9,938 nt of DNA, from positions 1-9,938 of the forward strand of contig CALFSF010000564.1 of the NCBI GenBank assembly GCA_937917025.1. The letters are read 5' to 3'. Of this stretch, positions 5,295 to 9,938 are shown piece by piece (position 1 is the first letter of the stretch; each line of letters begins with the position of its first letter). The DNA is from an uncultured Paraburkholderia sp. GTDB lineage: Bacteria; Pseudomonadota; Gammaproteobacteria; Burkholderiales; Burkholderiaceae. The position numbers and the translations under genes were made by a program. Under the pieces are notes generated by a model. That model had not been told where the DNA came from, searched no databases, and worked only from the letters and a program-made list of their open reading frames with translations.

Positions 5295-6945
5295 CACCAC
5301 CACCGTCGGCGAGCTGATTGCCGCCTTTCTCGAACAATGCGGCGTGCGTACGGCGTTCGGCGTGATTTCGATTCACAACATGCCGATCCTCGACGCGATC
5401 GGCCGGCGCGGCAACATCCGCTATGTCGGCGCACGCGGCGAAGCGGGCTCGGTGAACATGGCCGATGGCCTCGCCCGCGTGTCGGGCGGCCTCGGCGTCG
5501 CGTTCACCAGCACCGGGACGGCAGCGGGCAACGCCGCCGGCGCCATGGTCGAAGCACTGACCGCCGGCACCGCGCTTCTGCACATCACCGGCCAGATCGA
5601 AACCGAATATCTCGATCAGGCTCTCGCGTACATCCACGAAGCGCCGGACCAGCTGGCCATGCTGTCGTCGATCTCGAAGGCCGCGTTCCGCGTGCGCTCG
5701 GTCGACACCGCGCTGCCAACCATCCGCGAAGCGGTGCGCGTCGCGCAGACGGCGCCGAGCGGCCCGGTCAGCGTCGAAATTCCGATCGACATCCAGGCGG
5801 CCGAAATCGAATGGCCGGCGGATATGGCCGGCCCGCACATCACGACGCTCACGCACGACGCGGCGCGCGTCGAGAAGCTCGCCGAAGCGCTCGTGAGCGC
5901 CAAGCGTCCGCTGCTGTGGCTTGGCGGCGGCACGCGTCACGCGCGCGCCGCCGTGGAGCGTCTCGTCGCCCTCGGCTTTGGCGTGGTGACGAGTGTGCAG
6001 GGCCGCGGCGTGCTGCCGGAAGATCATCCGGCGACGCTTGGCGCGTACAACGTGCATCCGGCCGTCGAAAGCTTCTACAAGACGTGTGACGCGCTGGTGG
6101 TGGTCGGTTCGCGCCTGCGCGGCAACGAAACGCTGAAGTACAAACTGGCGCTGCCGCAGCCGCTGTACCGCATCGACGCCGACGCGCTGGCCGACAACCG
6201 CGGCTATCGCAACGAACTCTTCATCCACGGCGACGCCGCCGCCGTTCTCGACGCGCTCGCCACGCGCCTCGAAGGCAGGCTGAAAGTGGACGCCACGTTC
6301 GCGATCGATCTGGCCGCCGCACGCGAAACCGCCGTCGCGGAAACAGCGAAGGGTCTCGGGCCGTACCGCAAGCTCGTCGAATCGCTGCAACGTTTCGTGG
6401 GCCGCGACTACAACTGGGTCCGCGACGTGACGATCTCGAACAGCACATGGGGCAACCGCATGCTGAAGATCTTCACGCCGCGCGCGGGCGTCCATGCGCT
6501 GGGCGGCGGGATCGGCCAGGGCATGCAGATGGCGATTGGCGCGGCGCTGGCCGGATCGGCGTCGAAGACGGTATGTCTCGTCGGCGACGGCGGTTTGATG
6601 GTCAACGTCGGCGAACTCGCGACGGCCGTGCAGGAAAACGCCAACGTGATGATCGTGCTGATGAACGACCAGTGCTATGGCGTGATCCGCAACATCCAGG
6701 ACGCGCAGTACGGCGGCCGCCGCTACTACGTCGACCTGCATCAGCCGGATTTCTCGCAGTTCTGCGCGAGCCTCGGCCTCACGCACTACCGCCTGTCGTC
6801 GCTGGATCAGGCCGACGACATCATCCGCGAAGGTCTCGCGAAAGTGGGCCCCGTGCTCGTCGAAGTCGACATGCAGGCGGTCGGCAGCTTCGCGACCGCG
6901 TTTGCCGGGCCGCCCGTCAAGAAAGAGGAGCCCGAACATGCGTGA
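5287..6945 (+). CDS. Thiamine-diphosphate-dependent enzyme (acetolactate synthase/decarboxylase superfamily)
   Basis: This 552-residue protein has the Pyr, central and PP domains of the POX/acetolactate-synthase group. Glu52 in RGEAG is the conserved glutamate that activates the cofactor. The ThDP-Mg motif begins at GDGG (433-436) and ends at N460-D461 in LMNDQCYGVI, the usual spacing. Such enzymes decarboxylate 2-oxo acids or make and break C-C bonds next to a carbonyl. The paired histidines of pyruvate decarboxylases are absent. The segment TSTGTAAGN (74-82) lacks the catalytic His seen at the corresponding place in benzoylformate decarboxylase, so simple assignment to either is unlikely; His30 in VISIHNMP is a possible substitute. 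It overlaps the preceding SDR gene and the following AspDH gene by 8 nt each. A role upstream of the aldehyde dehydrogenase, making an aldehyde from a 2-oxo acid, is plausible but inferred. Confidence 0.94.
   Translation: MSNTTTVGELIAAFLEQCGVRTAFGVISIHNMPILDAIGRRGNIRYVGARGEAGSVNMADGLARVSGGLGVAFTSTGTAAGNAAGAMVEALTAGTALLHITGQIETEYLDQALAYIHEAPDQLAMLSSISKAAFRVRSVDTALPTIREAVRVAQTAPSGPVSVEIPIDIQAAEIEWPADMAGPHITTLTHDAARVEKLAEALVSAKRPLLWLGGGTRHARAAVERLVALGFGVVTSVQGRGVLPEDHPATLGAYNVHPAVESFYKTCDALVVVGSRLRGNETLKYKLALPQPLYRIDADALADNRGYRNELFIHGDAAAVLDALATRLEGRLKVDATFAIDLAAARETAVAETAKGLGPYRKLVESLQRFVGRDYNWVRDVTISNSTWGNRMLKIFTPRAGVHALGGGIGQGMQMAIGAALAGSASKTVCLVGDGGLMVNVGELATAVQENANVMIVLMNDQCYGVIRNIQDAQYGGRRYYVDLHQPDFSQFCASLGLTHYRLSSLDQADDIIREGLAKVGPVLVEVDMQAVGSFATAFAGPPVKKEEPEHA
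6924..6930 (+). promoter_or_regulatory. Ribosome binding site deciding the AspDH start
   Basis: AGAGGAG lies 7 nt before the ATG at 6938, inside the end of the ThDP gene. It favours 6938 over the in-frame ATG at 6902, which has no comparable site. Confidence 0.75.
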
Positions 6946-7756
6946 CGGATTCCATGCACCTATCGACGTCGCGATGATCGGCTTCGGCGCGATCGGGCAG
7001 ACGGTGTATCGCGCGGTCGCCGCCGATCCGCTGGTTCACGTCTCGCATGTGATCGTGCCCGAGCGTTACGCGGCGTCGGTGCGCGAGGCGGTGGGCGCGT
7101 CGGTCGACGTCGTTTCGTCGGTCGATGCGCTGTCGAGCCGCCCGCACTTCGCGCTCGAATGCGCCGGTCACGAAGCGCTCGTCGACCACGTCGTGCCGCT
7201 GCTGAAGGCCGGCACCGACTGCGCGGTCGCATCGATCGGCGCGCTGTCGGACGTCATGCTGCTCGAGCTGCTGTCGGCCGCAGCCGATCAGGGCGACGCG
7301 ACGATGACGTTGCTGTCGGGCGCGATCGGCGGCATCGACGCGCTGGCGGCGGCGAAGCTCGGCGGCCTCGACGAGGTGCTGTACACGGGCCGCAAGCCGC
7401 CGGCCGGCTGGCGCGGCACGCCCGCCGAGGAACTGTGCGACCTGGGTTCGCTCGGCGAGGAACGCGTGATCTTCGAAGGCAGCGCGCGCGAAGCGGCGCG
7501 GCTCTATCCGAAGAACGCGAACGTCGCGGCGACGATCGCACTCGCGGGCCTCGGCCTCGACCAGACCACCGTGCGCCTGATCGCCGATCCGGCGGTGACG
7601 CGCAACGTGCATCGCATCGTCGCGCGCGGCGCGTTCGGCGAGATGTCGCTGGAAATGTGCGGCAAACCGTTGCCCGACAACCCCAAGACTTCGGCGCTCA
7701 CCGCCTATAGCGCGATCCGCGCGCTGCGCAACCGTGCCGCGCGTTGCGTGATCTGA
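6938..7756 (+). CDS. Aspartate dehydrogenase-family protein (NadX-like)
   Basis: This 272-residue protein has an N-terminal Rossmann domain with GFGAIG at residues 15-20 and a C-terminal domain typical of L-aspartate dehydrogenases, including SGAIGGIDAL (127-136) and YPKNANVAATIALAG (190-204). His215 in RNVHRI is the likely catalytic residue by my recollection of the family, and DNPKTSALTAYS (247-258) is another family hallmark. The known reaction is NAD(P)-dependent conversion of L-aspartate to iminoaspartate or oxaloacetate plus ammonia, and the reverse. Some family members feed iminoaspartate to NAD biosynthesis, but no nadA, nadB or nadC is present here. It sits between a ThDP enzyme and an aldehyde dehydrogenase, so a catabolic role in handling an amino or imino dicarboxylate is more likely. 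I recall that P. aeruginosa PAO1 has a biochemically studied member in a similar cluster. It overlaps the ThDP gene by 8 nt. Confidence 0.93.
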   Translation: MRDGFHAPIDVAMIGFGAIGQTVYRAVAADPLVHVSHVIVPERYAASVREAVGASVDVVSSVDALSSRPHFALECAGHEALVDHVVPLLKAGTDCAVASIGALSDVMLLELLSAAADQGDATMTLLSGAIGGIDALAAAKLGGLDEVLYTGRKPPAGWRGTPAEELCDLGSLGEERVIFEGSAREAARLYPKNANVAATIALAGLGLDQTTVRLIADPAVTRNVHRIVARGAFGEMSLEMCGKPLPDNPKTSALTAYSAIRALRNRAARCVI

Positions 7757-7789
7757 GCACTTGAGCTTTTGCAAAGACGGACTTCTGAC

Positions 7790-9280
7790 ATGACTCCTTT
7801 CGACACCCGCCTCGTTCCTTCCGGCGACATTTTCATCGGCGGCGAATGGCGACGCGGCCGCGCGGCGACCTTCGCGAGCATCTACCCGGCGGACCAGTCG
7901 GTGAACATGGAAATTTCCACGGCCAGCGCGGAAGACGCGAAGGAAGCCGTCGAAGCCGCCGACGCCGCGTGGCGCAAGCCGGACTGGTCCGGGCTCAAGC
8001 CGCATCAGCGCGCGCTGGTCCTGTACCGCATCGCCGATCTGATCACGCAGCGCCACGAAGCGCTCGCGCAACTGCAACGCCGCGACAACGGCAAGCCGAT
8101 TGCCGAAACGCGCGTGCTGGTGGCGAGCGCGGCGAACACGTTCCGCTATTTCGCGGCGTGCCTCGAAACGCTCGATGACGAACTCACCCCGCCGCGCGGC
8201 GATTACATGACGATGAGCGTGCATGAGCCGATCGGCGTCATCGCTGCGATCACGCCGTGGAATTCGCCGATCGCATCCGACGCGCAGAAGCTCGCCCCCG
8301 CCCTCGCCGCGGGCAACGCGGTCGTGCTGAAGCCGGCTGAAGTGACGCCGCTGGTGTCGCTGGCGCTCGCGCGCATCTGCGAGGAAGCCGGCGTGCCCAA
8401 GGGCGTGCTCAGCGTGCTGCCGGGCAAGGGCTCGGTGATCGGCGACGTGCTGGTGCGCCATCCGCTCGTCAGGAAAGTGTCGTTCACTGGCGGCACGGAC
8501 GTGGGCCGCGGCATCGCGCGCATCGCGGCGGACAAGCTGATGCCGGTTTCGCTCGAACTGGGCGGCAAGTCACCGACCATCGTCTTCGACGACGCCGACC
8601 TCGACCATGCGGTAAACGGCGTGCTGTACGGCATTTTTAGTTCATCGGGCGAAGCGTGCATCGCGGGCTCGCGACTCTTCGTGCAGCGTCCGGTGTACGC
8701 CGAATTCATGAAGCGGCTCACGGAGGGCGCGCGCAAATTACGCGTCGGCGATCCGTCGAGCACGGAGACGCAGATGGGACCGCTCATCAGCGCGAAGCAT
8801 CGGGAATCGGTGGAACGCTATGTCGCGCTCGGCCTGGAAGAAGGCGGCCGCCTGCTGTGCGGCGGCGAGCGTCCAGTTGGCGAAGGACGCGAAAAAGGCT
8901 TCTTCTATCAGCCGACGATTCTCGAAGGCCTGCCGAACAGCGCACGGATCTGCCAGGAAGAGATTTTCGGACCCGTGCTCGTCGCGATGCCGTTCGACGA
9001 CGAAGCATCGTTGATCAACGAAGCGAACGACAGCGTGTTCGGCCTGGCCGCCGGCATCTGGACGCGCGACTACAAACGCGCGTGGCGCGTCGCGCGCGCG
9101 CTCGAAGCGGGCACCGTATGGATCAACACATACAAGCTGTTTTCGATTTCGACGCCATTTAGCGGCTGGAAAGACAGCGGCATGGGCCGCGAGAAAGGCC
9201 GGCTCGGCATCCGCGAATACATGCAGCAAAAGAGCCTGTACTGGGGCTTGAACGACGCGCCGCTGCCGTGGGCAAACTGA
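7790..9280 (+). CDS. NAD(P)-dependent aldehyde dehydrogenase
   Basis: This 496-residue enzyme oxidises an aldehyde to a carboxylic acid. All core residues of the ALDH superfamily are present: Asn158 in TPWNSP, Glu256 in LELGGKSP and the nucleophile Cys290 in GEACIAGSR. The cofactor loop FTGGTDVGRGIA starts at 232 and the C-terminal segment SGWKDSGMGREKG is typical. The length matches ordinary tetrameric or dimeric ALDHs, close to betaine-aldehyde or hydroxymuconic-semialdehyde types, but the sequence alone does not fix the substrate. The ATG at 7790 is used here; a TTG at 7769 in the same frame would add seven residues. There is no strong ribosome binding site. The 33-nt gap after the AspDH gene is one of the larger ones in the cluster. 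The aldehyde could come from the ThDP enzyme or from ring cleavage. Confidence 0.95.
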   Translation: MTPFDTRLVPSGDIFIGGEWRRGRAATFASIYPADQSVNMEISTASAEDAKEAVEAADAAWRKPDWSGLKPHQRALVLYRIADLITQRHEALAQLQRRDNGKPIAETRVLVASAANTFRYFAACLETLDDELTPPRGDYMTMSVHEPIGVIAAITPWNSPIASDAQKLAPALAAGNAVVLKPAEVTPLVSLALARICEEAGVPKGVLSVLPGKGSVIGDVLVRHPLVRKVSFTGGTDVGRGIARIAADKLMPVSLELGGKSPTIVFDDADLDHAVNGVLYGIFSSSGEACIAGSRLFVQRPVYAEFMKRLTEGARKLRVGDPSSTETQMGPLISAKHRESVERYVALGLEEGGRLLCGGERPVGEGREKGFFYQPTILEGLPNSARICQEEIFGPVLVAMPFDDEASLINEANDSVFGLAAGIWTRDYKRAWRVARALEAGTVWINTYKLFSISTPFSGWKDSGMGREKGRLGIREYMQQKSLYWGLNDAPLPWAN

Positions 9281-9293
9281 TCGCGGCACACTG

Positions 9294-9299
9294 AAGAGG
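9294..9299 (+). promoter_or_regulatory. Ribosome binding site of the VOC gene
   Basis: AAGAGG lies 6 nt before the ATG at 9306 in the 25-nt gap after the aldehyde dehydrogenase gene, supporting that start. Confidence 0.6.
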
Positions 9300-9305
9300 T
9301 AAGCA

Positions 9306-9938
9306 ATGAGCATTCTCGGCATCGAACAGATTACTTACGGCGTGACGGATCTCGCCACCTGCCGCCGGTTTTTCGCCGACTGGGGCCTGAAGGAAACCGC
9401 GCACGACGAAACCCGTGCGCGTTTCGAAACGCTGAACGGCTGCACGATTCTCGCCGTCGACGCGAACGATCCGTCGCTACCCGCCGCGTTCGAGGAAGGC
9501 CCGACGCTGCGTGAGGTGACGTGGGGCGTGGCGACGCGCGCCGAACTCGACGCACTGCGCGGCCGCTTCGCGGGCCAGCCGGGGCACTTCGAAACGGACG
9601 ACGCCGTCGGCTGTTTCGATCCGGCCGGCATGGCGATCCGCGTCGAAGTCACGCGCAAACGCGCGGTCGACGTACATGGTTCGCCATCGAACGTGTGGGG
9701 CCAGACGCTGCGCGTCGATCAGCCGTCGCCGGTGTACGAACGCGCGGAGCCGGTCGAAGTCGGGCACGTCGTGTTCTTCACGAACTGCCTTGCGGAGCAG
9801 GAGAAGTTCTACCAGGAACTGCTCGGCTTCGAAATGTCGGATCGCTATCCAGGTCGTGGCGCGTTCATGCGCTGCGCGCCGCACGGCGGCCACCACGACA
9901 TTTTCCTGCTCGCACTGCCGAACGGACAACGCGGCCTG
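9306..9938 (+). CDS. Two-domain VOC protein, extradiol ring-cleavage dioxygenase-like (5' part)
   Basis: The frame opens at ATG 9306 and is still open at the window end, giving 211 residues of a longer protein. It has two vicinal-oxygen-chelate modules, as in type I extradiol dioxygenases. The first (about 4-117) starts GIEQITYGVTDL and has no metal histidine at the start strand. The second begins VGHVVFFTN with His154 and continues to HHDIFLL, where His196 or His197 would be the second metal ligand. The third ligand, a glutamate, should lie beyond the window. In the family the C-terminal module holds Fe(II) or Mn(II) and opens a catechol ring next to the diol. With the Rieske oxygenase and alpha/beta hydrolase in the same cluster, ring cleavage is plausible. 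Glyoxalase-like or other VOC activities remain possible until the C-terminus is seen. Confidence 0.88.
   Translation, partial: MSILGIEQITYGVTDLATCRRFFADWGLKETAHDETRARFETLNGCTILAVDANDPSLPAAFEEGPTLREVTWGVATRAELDALRGRFAGQPGHFETDDAVGCFDPAGMAIRVEVTRKRAVDVHGSPSNVWGQTLRVDQPSPVYERAEPVEVGHVVFFTNCLAEQEKFYQELLGFEMSDRYPGRGAFMRCAPHGGHHDIFLLALPNGQRGL

Noticed and set aside
5005..6939. 644-codon open frame on the - strand
   Set aside because: It is antisense to the ThDP enzyme gene, shows low-complexity Arg/Ala/Asp-rich sequence and has no recognisable motif.
7768..7775. TTTGCAAA palindrome in the gap before the aldehyde dehydrogenase gene
   Set aside because: Eight bases is too short to support an operator, and there is no second copy or adjoining promoter that I can see.
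6917..8461. 514-codon open frame on the - strand
   Set aside because: It is antisense to the AspDH and ALDH genes with the same compositional signature of a shadow frame.
1..9938. tRNA, rRNA, CRISPR, riboswitch and terminator signals
   Set aside because: Coding genes fill nearly the whole window, gaps are at most about 50 bases, and no repeat-spacer pattern or stem followed by a T-run was found.

Overview
The window is one dense, single-direction catabolic gene cluster from a high-GC proteobacterium. The strong G/C third-position preference, the Rieske/IclR/VOC gene mix and the protein sequences suggest a betaproteobacterium of the Burkholderia/Paraburkholderia group. This is an inference; the window holds no taxonomic marker. 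All eleven recognisable genes are on the + strand. No gap is longer than about 50 bases, and no terminator, tRNA, rRNA, CRISPR array or insertion sequence is visible.

Layout from left to right: the 3' end of a small recombinase-like helix-turn-helix protein (1-228); a Rieske non-heme iron oxygenase alpha subunit (278-1369); a classical SDR dehydrogenase (1362-2126); a small cupin (2153-2680); an alpha/beta hydrolase (2711-3613); an IclR-family regulator (3610-4470); an atypical SDR without the Tyr/Lys catalytic pair (4470-5294); a thiamine-diphosphate-dependent enzyme (5287-6945); an aspartate-dehydrogenase-family protein (6938-7756); an aldehyde dehydrogenase (7790-9280); and the 5' part of a two-domain VOC/extradiol-dioxygenase-like protein (9306 to the window end). 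Five gene junctions overlap by 1, 4 or 8 nt, which points to translational coupling and probably one transcript. The IclR gene lies inside the run, so the regulator is probably made together with the enzymes.

A working model, by inference only: the Rieske oxygenase (with a reductase encoded elsewhere) hydroxylates an aromatic or similar substrate. The first SDR oxidises the product. The VOC protein could open a catecholic ring and the alpha/beta hydrolase could cleave the resulting C-C or ester bond. The ThDP enzyme would act on a 2-oxo acid and the aldehyde dehydrogenase would oxidise the resulting aldehyde. The aspartate-dehydrogenase homologue implies that an amino or imino dicarboxylate is made or consumed, so the substrate may contain nitrogen. 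I cannot name the substrate from the sequence. From memory, Pseudomonas aeruginosa PAO1 has a similar run (ALDH, AspDH, ThDP enzyme, SDR, regulator, hydrolase, cupin, SDR; about PA3504-PA3511). If this holds, the set is a conserved pathway module whose overall function I do not know to be described.
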